Positions 54,550 to 63,540 of a stretch of DNA of 64,000 bases are shown here, one piece after another (position 1 is the stretch's first letter; the number at the start of each line of letters is the position of its first letter). The notes beneath the pieces were generated by a model that saw only the letters and a program-made list of their open reading frames with translations, did not search any database and had not been told where the DNA came from. The position numbers were made by a program, and so were the translations under genes. Source of the stretch: Sporolactobacillus kofuensis. Its GTDB lineage: Bacteria > Bacillota > Bacilli > Bacillales > Sporolactobacillaceae. The stretch covers positions 62,001-126,000 of the forward strand of contig NZ_JBHSTQ010000008.1 of the NCBI RefSeq assembly GCF_042660205.1. Direction: 5' to 3'.

Positions 54550-55767
54550 ATGAGTAAGCCAAAAATTGTTATTTTGGGTGCAGGATACGGTGGAATGATG
54601 ACAACCGTACGCCTCACAAAAGAATTAAGTGCAGAGGATGCAGAGATTACGCTGGTGAACAAACATAATTACCACTACCAGACAACCTGGTTGCATGAAG
54701 CGGCTGCAGGTACTATTCATCATGACCGCACAAGAATGTTGATTAAGAATGTTATTAACACGAAACGTGTGAACTTTGTCCAGGATTCAGTACAGTCGAT
54801 TGACCGTGAGAACCACAAAGTGGCTTTAAAGAACGGTGAAATTGATTATGACTACCTTGTTATTGCACTTGGATTCGAGTCCAATACGTTCGGCATTAAA
54901 GGTTTGGATACAAATGCCTTTGCAATCCGCAGTGTCAATACGGCGCGCAAGATTCGGGAACATATTGAATATAAATTTGCAAGTTACAACAGCGATCCGG
55001 ATGCAAAAGACAGTGATTTGACAATTGTTGTCGGCGGTGCCGGATTGAGCGGTGTTGAATTCCTTGGTGAATTAGTCGACCGTATTCCGGAACTTTGCAA
55101 AGAATATGATATCGATCCTAATAAAGTTCGGATTGTTGATGTTGAAGGCATGCCATTTGTCTTGCCTCCGTTTGATCGAGAGCTTGCAAACTATGCCCAG
55201 AAATATCTTGAAGGCAAGGGTGTGGAATTCAAACTGAATACCTTCATTAAAGAGGCAACTCCTGAAGGTGTCAAAGTTCAGAAGAAAGACAGCGAGGAAT
55301 TGGAAGAAATTCAAGCGGGTACAGTTGTTTGGACTGGTGGTGTAAAGGCTAACCACATTCCAGCGGATTCCGGATTTGAGACAAACCGTGGCAAGATCCA
55401 GGTGACGGCAGATCTCCGCTCGCCGGAAGATGATCATGTATTTGCTGTCGGTGATGTTGCTGTGATCTTCCCACCTAATGCCGAACGCCCATATCCACCA
55501 ACTGCACAGATTGCGATTCAAGCAGCGGAGAACATCGCTAAGAATATGAAACATATTCTGAAAGGTGAAGCTACTGAATCTTTTGTGTACAAGCCAAAGG
55601 GTACGGTTGCTTCACTTGGAGAAAAGGAAGCCATTGGTGTGGTATTTGATCACAAAATGACTGGCAAGCCTGCTGCAGCGATGAAGAAGGTTATTGATGA
55701 CCGCTATCTGCTCATGCTTGGCGGTGTTCCATTAGTTCTGAAAAAAGGAAAACTGAACTTGCTTTAA
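54550..55767 (+). CDS. ndh: Type II NADH dehydrogenase
   Basis: A 405-residue single-subunit, non-proton-pumping NADH:quinone oxidoreductase. The FAD loop is VILGAGYGGMMTTVRL; the NADH loop is IVVGGAGLSGVEFLGEL; and HVFAVGDVAVI is the second FAD motif. The TAQIAIQAAENIAKN block and the C-terminal amphipathic GGVPLVLKKGKLNLL are typical of membrane-bound NDH-2. It occupies the place of yumB in the yuzD-yumB order. It is monocistronic, between its promoter and terminator. Confidence 0.93.
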   Translation: MSKPKIVILGAGYGGMMTTVRLTKELSAEDAEITLVNKHNYHYQTTWLHEAAAGTIHHDRTRMLIKNVINTKRVNFVQDSVQSIDRENHKVALKNGEIDYDYLVIALGFESNTFGIKGLDTNAFAIRSVNTARKIREHIEYKFASYNSDPDAKDSDLTIVVGGAGLSGVEFLGELVDRIPELCKEYDIDPNKVRIVDVEGMPFVLPPFDRELANYAQKYLEGKGVEFKLNTFIKEATPEGVKVQKKDSEELEEIQAGTVVWTGGVKANHIPADSGFETNRGKIQVTADLRSPEDDHVFAVGDVAVIFPPNAERPYPPTAQIAIQAAENIAKNMKHILKGEATESFVYKPKGTVASLGEKEAIGVVFDHKMTGKPAAAMKKVIDDRYLLMLGGVPLVLKKGKLNLL

Positions 55768-55785
55768 TTCTTTAATGTGAATAAT

Positions 55786-55824
55786 AAAAGATCCGAATCC
55801 TCATTTGGGATTCGGATCTTTTTT
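55786..55824 (+). terminator. Terminator of ndh
   Basis: AAAAGATCCGAATCC pairs with GGATTCGGATCTTTT around a 7-base loop, followed by T residues. Confidence 0.94.
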
Positions 55825-55890
55825 GTATAAAATAGTCCTTACAAATGATCAACAGAGTAGTAATGCCTCAAGCAATCATGTGACTGATGT

Positions 55891-56253
55891 TCAATGCAAC
55901 AGGTCCCATATTTTAATGAATTTCTTCGCTTGATCAGGATCATTCGCCATTTGATCAATTAATTGTTCAAGTCCTGGTATACTTTTTGTTTTTTTGAGCA
56001 AATCTTTATCCTCTAAACGCTCATACCCAGAAGAAGCCTCTTTCACAAAACCGACCCGACCGAGTAAGTAATCTGTGGATACATGGAAGTAATCTGCAAT
56101 TTGTATGAGCATTTCCGGGTCAGGCTTACGAGCGCCGGATTCATAACGGCTAAGCTGGGCATTGGAAATATTTAGTTCGCGTGCCATTTCAAGTTGCGAC
56201 AACTCTTTTTCGTCGCGTAAGAAACGGATTCTGCTCCCTAGTGTATTCCCCAT
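55891..56253 (-). CDS. XRE-family transcriptional regulator
   Basis: A 120-residue regulator. An N-terminal helix-turn-helix (about 5-60) reads RIRFLRDEKELSQLEMARELNISNAQLSRYESGARKP, then TDYLLGR, followed by a short helical C-terminal domain. The start at 56253 is eight bases from GGGGGAGG. It is divergent from a second XRE gene across a region with repeated operator-like sites. It probably represses itself and its neighbour; no effector can be inferred. Confidence 0.88.
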   Translation of the reverse strand: MGNTLGSRIRFLRDEKELSQLEMARELNISNAQLSRYESGARKPDPEMLIQIADYFHVSTDYLLGRVGFVKEASSGYERLEDKDLLKKTKSIPGLEQLIDQMANDPDQAKKFIKIWDLLH

Positions 56254-56304
56254 CCAGAAAACCTCCCCCAAACTGACATGCTCGATAATCAAACAAATTT
56301 TACC

Positions 56305-56411
56305 ATGTTCTTATTTGGTCATTAGGGTAATTGCCAAATAGGAAAATATCCTGCGTTCAATTCACATAATAGATGATATAATTTTAATGAAGTTACCAAA
56401 TTGGAAAATGT
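56305..56411. promoter_or_regulatory. Three repeated operator-like sites between the XRE genes
   Basis: TGCCAAATAGGAAAATAT (56332-56349) and TACCAAATTGGAAAATGT (56394-56411) agree at 15 of 18 positions; a third, inverted copy (56305-56320) reads GACCAAATAAGAACAT on the minus strand. TATAAT at 56377-56382 lies between them, a likely -10 for the plus-strand gene. They are probable binding sites for one or both XRE proteins. Confidence 0.55.
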
Positions 56412-56425
56412 CTGGAGGAAAACAG

Positions 56426-56644
56426 ATGTTAACTATCGATTTAAACAAGTTAAAGAACTACAGACAATCAAAAATGACTCTTCAGGAAATGGCGTTTTCT
56501 CTTGGTTATCAAAGTGCGAATGGTTACTACTATTTAGAATGTGGGCGCAGTAAAATCAGTGCGGAGACACTGGCAAAAGTCGCAACGGTCCTCAATGTTC
56601 CAATTCAAGATTTTTTCTCTGATCAAGATCATCTTATTCATTGA
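56426..56644 (+). CDS. Small XRE-family regulator
   Basis: A 72-residue protein that is almost entirely one helix-turn-helix domain: LKNYRQSKMTLQEMAFSLGYQ, then GYYYLECGRSKISAETLAKVATVLNVP and a short acidic tail. The start at 56426 is seven bases from TGGAGG. It faces the 120-residue XRE gene. Small HTH proteins of this form resemble Cro-type regulators. No toxin, phage or transfer gene lies beside it. Confidence 0.85.
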   Translation: MLTIDLNKLKNYRQSKMTLQEMAFSLGYQSANGYYYLECGRSKISAETLAKVATVLNVPIQDFFSDQDHLIH

Positions 56645-56824
56645 ATCGGAGAAACATTGATTAAAAGATGTGAAAAATCCCAATCGGTTAAGCGCTACCA
56701 CCACTTTGATTTTGTCCAAGTGAATGATAAACTAGAGTATCGGATACAAAATTAAAGTGAATGAATTAGAGAAGGCAAATTGTGTGGCAAATTCACCGGT
56801 CATCTCTGAAGGGAGACTTTTTTT

Positions 56825-58711
56825 ATGTGCGGATTTTGCGGGTACATTGCAAAAACGAATCAATTAGAATCTGGTAATCATGAACAAAACGCGATGACCG
56901 CACGTGCGGAGATCATCAATCATCGAGGACCTGATGATGCAGGTTACTATACAGACGACCAAGTTCAGCTTGCTTTTCGCAGATTGAGCATTATTGATCT
57001 AGCTGGAGGCCATCAGCCACTGCCTTATGAGAATGAACGCTATTACATTATTTTTAATGGTGAAATTTACAACTATGTGGAACTACGGAATGAATTAATT
57101 AAGAAAGGGTACACTTTTGAAACGTCCTCGGATACTGAAGTCCTCGTCGCACTCTATGCAGATCGTGGTGTTGATTGTGTGAACGATTTACGTGGTATGT
57201 TTGGATTTATTATATGGGATAAACAAGAGCGAACGCTGTTTGCAGCTCGTGATCATTTTGGAATTAAGCCGTTTTACTATATGGAGACAGATGATGGCAT
57301 TTTCTTTGCTTCTGAAATGAAAAGTCTGCTTGTAGGTGATGACCAGCATCCCGTTTCCAAAAAAGCACTCCAATATTACTTAACCTTTCAATTTGTACCT
57401 GAACCTAGAACACTCATGGAAGACATTAAAAGTTTGGAACCAGGACACTATCTTCTTAAGAAAAATGGAGAAGCACTCCAAAACATAGCTTTTTGGACGC
57501 CAGAATTTGCGCCTGTCCATCAGTCGATTGATGAGGCAAAGAAGAAAATTCAGGATGTGCTGATTGATTCTGTCAAAATGCACATGAGAAGTGATGTACC
57601 GGTAGGTGCTTTCTTATCCAGCGGTATCGATTCAACCTCGATTGTTGCTCTAGCGAAACGGTATAATGAAAATATAAAAACATTTACCGTCGGTTTTGCT
57701 AGCAAGGGCTACAATGAGATTGATGTTGCTCGAGATTCAGCGGAGAAGCTCGGGGTAGAAAACTATGCGCTTGAAATCACTCCTGAGATGTGCATGGAAG
57801 AGATGCCAAGAATCATCTGGCATATGGATAATCCGGTGGCTGATCCTGCAGCCATTCCAAATTACTTTGTGGCTCGAGAAGCAAGAAAACATGTGAAAGT
57901 GGTACTCTCCGGTGAGGGATCTGATGAGTTGTTCGGCGGCTATAATATTTACCGTGAACCGCTTTCGTTAAAGGGATTTGATGCGATTCCACAACCTGGG
58001 AAAACACTTTTGCATGCACTTGCTTCGCGACTACCGGTTGGGATGAAGGGGCGTAGCTTCCTGTTGCGCGGGACGACTCCGTTATCTGAGCGCTATGTTG
58101 GTAATGCATTCATATTCAACGAAGAAGAAAAGAAATTTGTTCTGAAAAACTTTTCAGATCAAACACCGTTTACGGATATCACAAATCCGATATATAGACG
58201 GTCAAATGGAAATAATAAATTGGATCAAATGCAGTTGGTGGATATTGAGACTTGGTTACGCGGGGATATTCTCGTAGTGGCTGATCGAATGACGATGGCC
58301 CATTCACTTGAGCTTCGTGTTCCGTTTCTGGATAAGGAAGTGTTCGATGTGGCGAGAACACTTCCTGCAGAATTAAAGACGGGGGAAGGTACAACAAAAT
58401 ACGCCTTCCGTGAGGCGATGCGCGGTATTGTTCCGGATTCAATATTATTTAGGAAGAAGCTTGGATTCCCTGTTCCTATCCGCATTTGGCTGAAGAATGA
58501 AATGCATGATTGGGCAATTAAGATTATTCATGACAGTGATACGGACGCGTATATCAATAAGTCCTATGCACTGAAGCTACTTGATGATCACTGCAGTGGG
58601 AAGATAGATAATAGCCGGAAACTATGGACGGTGTTAATGTTCATGCTCTGGCATCAAATTTATATTGAAAAGACAATCCAGGTGGAGCAACAGAAGGCTG
58701 TTCAAGTATAA
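56825..58711 (+). CDS. asnO: Asparagine synthase (glutamine-hydrolysing)
   Basis: A 628-residue class B asparagine synthetase. Cys2 (MCGFCGYI) is the glutaminase nucleophile, with INHRGPDD and FNGEIYNY in the N-terminal domain. The synthetase domain (from about 240) has the PP-loop AFLSSGIDSTSIVAL and GEGSDELFGGYNIYREP. AsnO is chosen over AsnB or AsnH because the length and N-terminal pattern fit; the symbol is tentative. A possible cre-like element (GTTAAGCGCTACCA, 11 of 14) lies at 56687-56700. It is followed by a terminator. Confidence 0.92.
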   Translation: MCGFCGYIAKTNQLESGNHEQNAMTARAEIINHRGPDDAGYYTDDQVQLAFRRLSIIDLAGGHQPLPYENERYYIIFNGEIYNYVELRNELIKKGYTFETSSDTEVLVALYADRGVDCVNDLRGMFGFIIWDKQERTLFAARDHFGIKPFYYMETDDGIFFASEMKSLLVGDDQHPVSKKALQYYLTFQFVPEPRTLMEDIKSLEPGHYLLKKNGEALQNIAFWTPEFAPVHQSIDEAKKKIQDVLIDSVKMHMRSDVPVGAFLSSGIDSTSIVALAKRYNENIKTFTVGFASKGYNEIDVARDSAEKLGVENYALEITPEMCMEEMPRIIWHMDNPVADPAAIPNYFVAREARKHVKVVLSGEGSDELFGGYNIYREPLSLKGFDAIPQPGKTLLHALASRLPVGMKGRSFLLRGTTPLSERYVGNAFIFNEEEKKFVLKNFSDQTPFTDITNPIYRRSNGNNKLDQMQLVDIETWLRGDILVVADRMTMAHSLELRVPFLDKEVFDVARTLPAELKTGEGTTKYAFREAMRGIVPDSILFRKKLGFPVPIRIWLKNEMHDWAIKIIHDSDTDAYINKSYALKLLDDHCSGKIDNSRKLWTVLMFMLWHQIYIEKTIQVEQQKAVQV

Positions 58712-58734
58712 GCATTTGGATGATAGCATGAAAA

Positions 58735-58770
58735 AAGGGATCCTCGCTGAGTAGGCGAGGATTCCTTTTT
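58735..58770 (+). terminator. Terminator after the asparagine synthase gene
   Basis: AAAAGGGATCCTCGC pairs with GCGAGGATTCCTTTTT around a 7-base loop. It also serves the convergent yuzA-like gene on the other strand, where an A/T tract is present. Confidence 0.92.
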
Positions 58771-58791
58771 CAATGCATCCAATCCAATGAC

Positions 58792-59022
58792 TTAACGGGT
58801 TTGTGTTTCTCTTTCACGCTCCACGCCTTCATTTGGAACGAATAGGATCGTCAAGCAATACAAGGCACAAATGCCGATAATCCCGTAGATCAAGCGTGAG
58901 AGCGCACTGCCGGATCCACCAAAGAGTGTGGCCACAAGATCAAACCGGAAAAAGCCGAGCAGTCCCCAGTTAATTCCACCAATGATAAGTAGTACGAGAC
59001 ATGTTTTCTGCAAACCGCTCAT
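58792..59022 (-). CDS. yuzA: Small DUF378 membrane protein, YuzA-like
   Basis: A 76-residue protein with two transmembrane helices (about 6-26 and 44-62) and the DUF378 pattern LLIIGGINWGLLGFFRFDLVATLFGG and LIYGIIGICALY. Function is unknown. AAAAGGAGGT precedes ATG 59022 by six bases. It is adjacent to pgi, as yuzA is in B. subtilis. Confidence 0.87.
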   Translation of the reverse strand: MSGLQKTCLVLLIIGGINWGLLGFFRFDLVATLFGGSGSALSRLIYGIIGICALYCLTILFVPNEGVERERETQTR

Positions 59023-59236
59023 AATCGTACCTCCTTTTATGTGCGTGCAACTATAGCATGCCTTTATTTCCAACAACTATACATGCATTTGATTTTCTTG
59101 TCTTTTTTTGTAAAAAATGAAATCATTGTGAAATCGTTTGCGGAAAGCGGAGAGAAAAGCATAACATGACTTGAAATTGTGAGCGCTGTCTTGTACAGTT
59201 AAATAGGAATGATTATAAATATTGGAGGCCGATGAA

Positions 59237-60592
59237 ATGGGCAAGAAGGTTGCTTTTGATTACAGCAATGCTTTGTCATTTTTTGAACAACATGAGTTGG
59301 ATTATTTGACGGATCAAGTTTCTGCCGCTCATAAGGCAATTCATGAAAAAACCGGTGCAGGCAATGATTTCTTAGGCTGGTTAGATCTCCCGACAGCATA
59401 TGATAAAGAAGAATTTTCCAGAATTAATAAAGCTGCTGAGAAAATTAAATCGGATTCGGATGTTTTGATTGTTATTGGCATCGGAGGTTCATATTTAGGT
59501 GCCCGTGCAGCTATTGAGACGCTTAATCACTCATTTTATAATGTATTGCCAAAAGAAGAACGCAAGACGCCGCAAGTATTCTTTGCGGGAAATAGCATTA
59601 GTGCGACCTATTTGAATGAATTATTTGATGTTCTGAAGGATAAGGATGTCTCTGTCAATGTCATTTCTAAATCGGGAACGACAACAGAACCTGCCATTGC
59701 ATTCCGGGTATTCCGTGAATTTTTGGAAAATAAGTACGGTAAAGAAGAAGCAAAGGGTAGAATATACGCGACAACAGATAAAGCAAAAGGTGCACTAAAG
59801 ACCCTTGCCGACAATGAAGGTTATGAATCCTTTGTGATTCCTGACGATGTTGGTGGACGTTTTTCTGTGCTAACCGCTGTTGGTCTTCTCCCGATTGCCG
59901 TATCCGGAATTAACATTGATGAATTAATGAGCGGTGCACGTGACGCACAGAATGACTTCAGCGAACCGGAATTGAGCAAAAACCTTGCCTATCAATATGC
60001 TGCTGTCCGGAACGTGTTGTACAACAAAGGCAAGACCGTTGAAATGTTGGTCAATTTTGAACCTCACCTGCATTACTTCTCCGAATGGTGGAAACAACTA
60101 TTTGGTGAAAGTGAAGGTAAAGATTTTAAAGGACTGTATCCATCTTCAGCAGATTTTAGTACCGATCTGCATTCTCTCGGTCAATTTGTTCAGGAAGGCC
60201 GTCGTGTTATGTTTGAAACGGCAGTCCTTGTTGAAGAACCAAGAAAAAATGTGACTATTAAAGCGGAAAAGGAAAATCTTGATAATCTTAATTTTCTTGC
60301 TGATAAAACGATGGACTTTGTCAATAAGAAAGCTGCCGAAGGTGTTCGTCTCGCCCATACTGATGGTCAAGTGCCACAACTTGTCGTGACGATTCCGGAA
60401 TTGACTGCTTATCATTTCGGCTACCTCATCTACTTCTTTGAGAAAGCTGTTGCCGTCAGCGGTTATCTGCTTGGCGTCAATCCGTTCAACCAGCCAGGTG
60501 TTGAAGCTTATAAGAAGAATATGTTTGCTCTCCTTGGAAAACCAGGCTACGAGTCCGAAAAAGCAACGCTTGAAGCAAGACTCAATCACTAA
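59237..60592 (+). CDS. pgi: Glucose-6-phosphate isomerase
   Basis: A 451-residue glycolytic enzyme interconverting glucose-6-phosphate and fructose-6-phosphate. The sugar phosphate-binding blocks are VIGIGGSYLGARAAIETL and ISKSGTTTEPAIAFR; the catalytic Glu lies in LVNFEPHLHYFSEWWKQLFGESEGK. The start at 59237 is eight bases from TTGGAGG. It is close in length to the Bacillus enzyme. Confidence 0.97.
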   Translation: MGKKVAFDYSNALSFFEQHELDYLTDQVSAAHKAIHEKTGAGNDFLGWLDLPTAYDKEEFSRINKAAEKIKSDSDVLIVIGIGGSYLGARAAIETLNHSFYNVLPKEERKTPQVFFAGNSISATYLNELFDVLKDKDVSVNVISKSGTTTEPAIAFRVFREFLENKYGKEEAKGRIYATTDKAKGALKTLADNEGYESFVIPDDVGGRFSVLTAVGLLPIAVSGINIDELMSGARDAQNDFSEPELSKNLAYQYAAVRNVLYNKGKTVEMLVNFEPHLHYFSEWWKQLFGESEGKDFKGLYPSSADFSTDLHSLGQFVQEGRRVMFETAVLVEEPRKNVTIKAEKENLDNLNFLADKTMDFVNKKAAEGVRLAHTDGQVPQLVVTIPELTAYHFGYLIYFFEKAVAVSGYLLGVNPFNQPGVEAYKKNMFALLGKPGYESEKATLEARLNH

Positions 60593-60621
60593 GGATTCTG
60601 CAAAATATTTGATCAATTTGA

Positions 60622-60664
60622 GAAAGGCTCCGCTACTTTTTGCAGAGCTTTTCTTATTTTTTTT
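60622..60664 (+). terminator. Terminator of pgi
   Basis: GAAAGGCTC pairs with GAGCTTTTC (one G-U) around a 14-base loop and is followed by TTATTTTTTTT. Confidence 0.78.
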
Positions 60665-60704
60665 AGAAAGTGTTCGACTTTTTACTTTAAAATCCAGGAA
60701 AGTT

Positions 60705-60822
60705 GCGAGGTTCTGCGGAACCGTTCCGTTGATTCGAGCCATGGGAGAGCTTGGATATTTTTGGTTGTTCAAAGAAGCTCCCGGATCGTCAACGTCCATC
60801 GAGCAATCGGAGCTTAACTGAT
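60705..60822 (+). repeat. Degenerate copy of the structured intergenic repeat
   Basis: GCGAGGTTCTGCGGAAC and GAAGCTCCCGGATCG, followed by CATCGAGC, match blocks of the 9.8-kb copy, where GAGGCTCCCGGATCG is identical at 14 of 15 bases. Confidence 0.4.
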
Positions 60823-61055
60823 GCAAACTATGGATAGGCAGTTTGCACAGTTTTTCAAAACAATTAGGAAAGTATAAAATCTTAAATGATTATCGGAGAT
60901 GCGCATAGGTGACGGTGCCTTCATCATTATTGTCTTTGACTATGATTTGTATCATTCAAAGGTTTGACGGGGAGAAATTTATCCCTTAACATGAATAGCA
61001 GCAGCTCTAGAATAGACGAGCTCAAAAAGAGTTAAAGGGGAAAGGAAGAAGACGA

Positions 61056-61349
61056 TTGAAAGGAAAAAAAACAGGCATGTTTCCTAAATTAATTAGCATT
61101 CTTCTGACTTTTGTTCAGGTTGTGATTGCTTTATATATTCTACTACAATTTTTCGGTGCGAATGCTACACCTTTTGTCAATTTGCTCAACAGTTTAAGTG
61201 AGCCGATTTTGAAACCCTTTCAGGGCATTTTTCATCCGATCATCTTTAATGAACACAGTCTCAACCTCTCCGCTGTCTTCGCATTAATCGTATACAGTAT
61301 TATAGGGTTTGGAATCCAGAAGGTTCTAGCCATCCTTAAGGTTAAATGA
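61056..61349 (+). CDS. YggT-family membrane protein
   Basis: A 97-residue protein with two transmembrane helices (about 11-33 and 70-90) flanking the conserved SEPILKPFQGIFHP block of the YggT family. The TTG start follows GGAAAGGA by about nine bases; ATG 61077 is a less likely alternative. YggT genes usually sit near sepF-divIVA; here the gene is alone, so it may be a second homologue. Function is uncertain. Confidence 0.8.
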   Translation: MKGKKTGMFPKLISILLTFVQVVIALYILLQFFGANATPFVNLLNSLSEPILKPFQGIFHPIIFNEHSLNLSAVFALIVYSIIGFGIQKVLAILKVK

Positions 61350-61370
61350 AAGCTTAAAAAGTAAATCAAG

Positions 61371-61400
61371 ACGGACCTCTAAATAGTGGGGTCCGTTTTT
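61371..61400 (+). terminator. Terminator after the YggT gene
   Basis: ACGGACC pairs with GGTCCGT around a 12-base loop, followed by TTTTT. Confidence 0.85.
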
Positions 61401-61533
61401 CTCATTGATTTCGTCTAGTCATGCGCACTTGGATCGTTGCTTTATCCAAGGAAAGCACACCACCTTTTGAATGAGAAGAATAGTAATTAAACTATACTTG
61501 AAAAGAAACACGTTCCGAAATTAATCCGATTAT

Positions 61534-61570
61534 GAAAAAGCAGCCGCATGATCAGTCAATGCAGCTGCTT
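61534..61570 (-). terminator. Terminator of the tRNA-Ala gene
   Basis: On the minus strand AAGCAGCTGCAT pairs with ATGCGGCTGCTT around a 9-base loop and ends in TTTTTC, eight bases after the tRNA. Confidence 0.88.
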
Positions 61571-61577
61571 AATTTAG

Positions 61578-61650
61578 TGGAGCATAGGGGGATTGAACCC
61601 CTGACCTCTGCCATGCGAAGGCAACGCTCTCCCAGCTGAGCTAATGCCCC
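61578..61650 (-). tRNA. tRNA-Ala, anticodon CGC
   Basis: A 73-base cloverleaf can be folded: acceptor GGGGCAT/ATGCTCC (one G-U), D stem GCTC/GAGC, anticodon stem TTGCC/GGCAG with loop TTCGCAT, T stem AGGGG/CCCCT with loop TTCAATC. The anticodon CGC reads the alanine codon GCG. The discriminator is A. The three bases after it are CTA, so CCA is not encoded and must be added by the nucleotidyltransferase. Confidence 0.93.
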
Positions 61651-61667
61651 AAAAGTATCCGATAGAG

Positions 61668-61696
61668 ATTATACTGCTCAAGAAATTTCCAGTCAA
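61668..61696 (-). promoter_or_regulatory. Promoter of tRNA-Ala
   Basis: On the minus strand TTGACT and TATAAT are separated by exactly 17 bases, 17 bases before the tRNA 5' end. Confidence 0.85.
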
Positions 61697-61928
61697 GAAT
61701 AATACGCATTCATTAAAATTGATAAAATCCAAAAAAATCATACTAAAAAGAAATTTATAAATTTTACCAAAAATTATTATTAACTGTCAATTAAAAAGAA
61801 ACATTTTTTTGAAAAAATAGTGATAATCTGATTATTTTGTGTCATAATAGTATGAAATTAGTTTGATGCATAATCTTCTAATTTTGCGAAATAATTTTCT
61901 TATACAATTTAAAAAGGAGTCGTTAGCA

Positions 61929-63337
61929 GTGAGTATTTTTAACACGAAGCCGATTGCCAGCTTAATTGCTGAAACAGAAGGCAAGCAAGGTTTGAAAAAG
62001 GCGCTTGGTGCGGTTGACTTGACGATGCTTGGTATTGGTGCGGTCATTGGTACAGGCATTTTCGTACTAACAGGTGTCGCAGCAGCCAATTACTCTGGCC
62101 GGCATTGATTATCTCATTTATTTTATCTGGGTTGGCTTGCTTTTTTGCTGCACTTTGTTACGCGGAGTTTGCATCAACCGTTCCTGTTGCTGGTAGTGCG
62201 TATACATACAGCTATGCTGCGCTTGGCGAAGTTTGGGCTTGGATTATTGGATGGGATCTCATTCTTGAATATGCGGTTGCAATCAGTGCAGTGGCTATTG
62301 GCTGGTCTGGTTATGCAGTGACTTTGCTCAGCAGTATGGGTCTTGACCTTCCAAAAGCAATTACCGCTGCACCACTTGATGGTGGGGTTGTGAACTTGCC
62401 GGCGATGATCATTATCGCCTTAATTTGCTGGTTGTTGATCTCTGGTATTCGTCAAACTTCGAAATTTAACGGTCTCATTGTAGCAATCAAATTAATTGTC
62501 ATTGCTTTGTTTATTATTCTTGCGGTATGGCATGTGAAACCTGCGAACTGGCATCCATTTATGCCGTTTGGTTTTAATGGTGTTGTTTCCGGTGCGGCAG
62601 TTATTTTCTTTGCGTATATTGGTTTTGATGCTGTATCTACTGCAGCAGAAGAGACAAGGAATCCTCAGAAGAATCTGCCGAAAGGTATTCTTTACTCTTT
62701 GTTGATCTGTACCGCTCTTTATATTGTGGTGTCGGGTATTCTGACTGGCGTTGTTAAATACTCTGCATTTAAACATACTTCAGCTCCGGTTGCTTTTGCA
62801 CTTCAACAAATCGGTATCAATTGGGGATCCGCATTAGTATCTGTAGGTGCTATTTGTGGTATTACATCCGTACTGCTTGTGATTACTTATGGCCAGACAC
62901 GTGTATTCTTTGCAATGGCACGTGATGGTCTTATTCCTAAGGTGTTCGGTAAGGTAAGTGAAACGCGCCAAACACCTGTAACATCGACAATCCTTGTTGG
63001 CATTGTGACCATTATTGTAGCAGGATTTTTACCTATTGGTATTGTGGCGGAACTCGCAAATATTGGTACTTTGTTCGCATTTGTTATTGTTGCGATTGGC
63101 ATTATCGTTCTCCGTAAGAAAAAACCAGAATTGAAGAGAGGTTTTAGAACGCCTCTCGTACCGCTTGTACCAATTCTTGCCGTTCTGTCTTGCGGTTATT
63201 TAATTATTCATTTGCAAACAGCTACCTTATGGCGCTTTGTTATTTGGTTCATTATCGGTATGATTGTATGCTTCACATATGGACGCCGTCATAGTGCGCT
63301 GTATCAATCAACACAATCTGGACAACAAAACCAGTAA
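61929..63337 (+). pseudogene. yfnA: Amino acid permease (YfnA-like) with a one-base frameshift
   Basis: Two adjoining frames together encode an APC-family permease of about 470 residues. Frame one starts at a GTG (AAGGAG nine bases upstream) with MSIFNTKPIASL, LGAVDLTMLGIGAVIGTGIFVLTG, and runs to NYSG, then off frame. Frame two resumes as ALIISFILSGLACFFAALCYAEFASTVP. Restoring one C in the GGCCGG at about 62097-62102 joins them. The rest, with about 12 helices, is intact and uncorrupted. A sequencing error or a very recent mutation are both possible. Confidence 0.85.
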
Positions 63338-63359
63338 TTGACTTATTTATTGAAACCAG

Positions 63360-63395
63360 CAGCCTGTTTCCATATTGGATTCAGGCTGTTTTTTT
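63360..63395 (+). terminator. Terminator after the permease
   Basis: CAGCCTG pairs with CAGGCTG around a 15-base loop, followed by seven T residues. Confidence 0.85.
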
Positions 63396-63485
63396 GTGGT
63401 TATGACTCATTTATTGTCTGTTCTTGTCAAAAATTTTCATAAACTGTTGCATGAAACTTATTTTTTGCTAATGTGTAAAGAGATA

Positions 63486-63513
63486 TTGTAAAGACTACAT
63501 AATAAGCTATAAA
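63486..63513 (+). promoter_or_regulatory. Candidate promoter of the penicillin-binding protein gene
   Basis: TTGTAA and TATAAA are 16 bases apart, 28 bases before the start codon. Confidence 0.45.
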
Positions 63514-63540
63514 TGGCTATTTGAAAGGTGGGGAGGACAT

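Larger units (their letters stand above)
60593..61055. other. Intergenic region after pgi
   Basis: About 460 bases with no gene. It contains the pgi terminator and a degenerate repeat copy at about 60705-60822. The final 150 bases should include the promoter of the YggT gene, but no strong one is evident. Confidence 0.5.

Noticed and set aside
60146..60826. A 226-codon antisense frame over the end of pgi
   Set aside because: It is a mirror of pgi codons and the downstream repeat; no homology or ribosome binding site.
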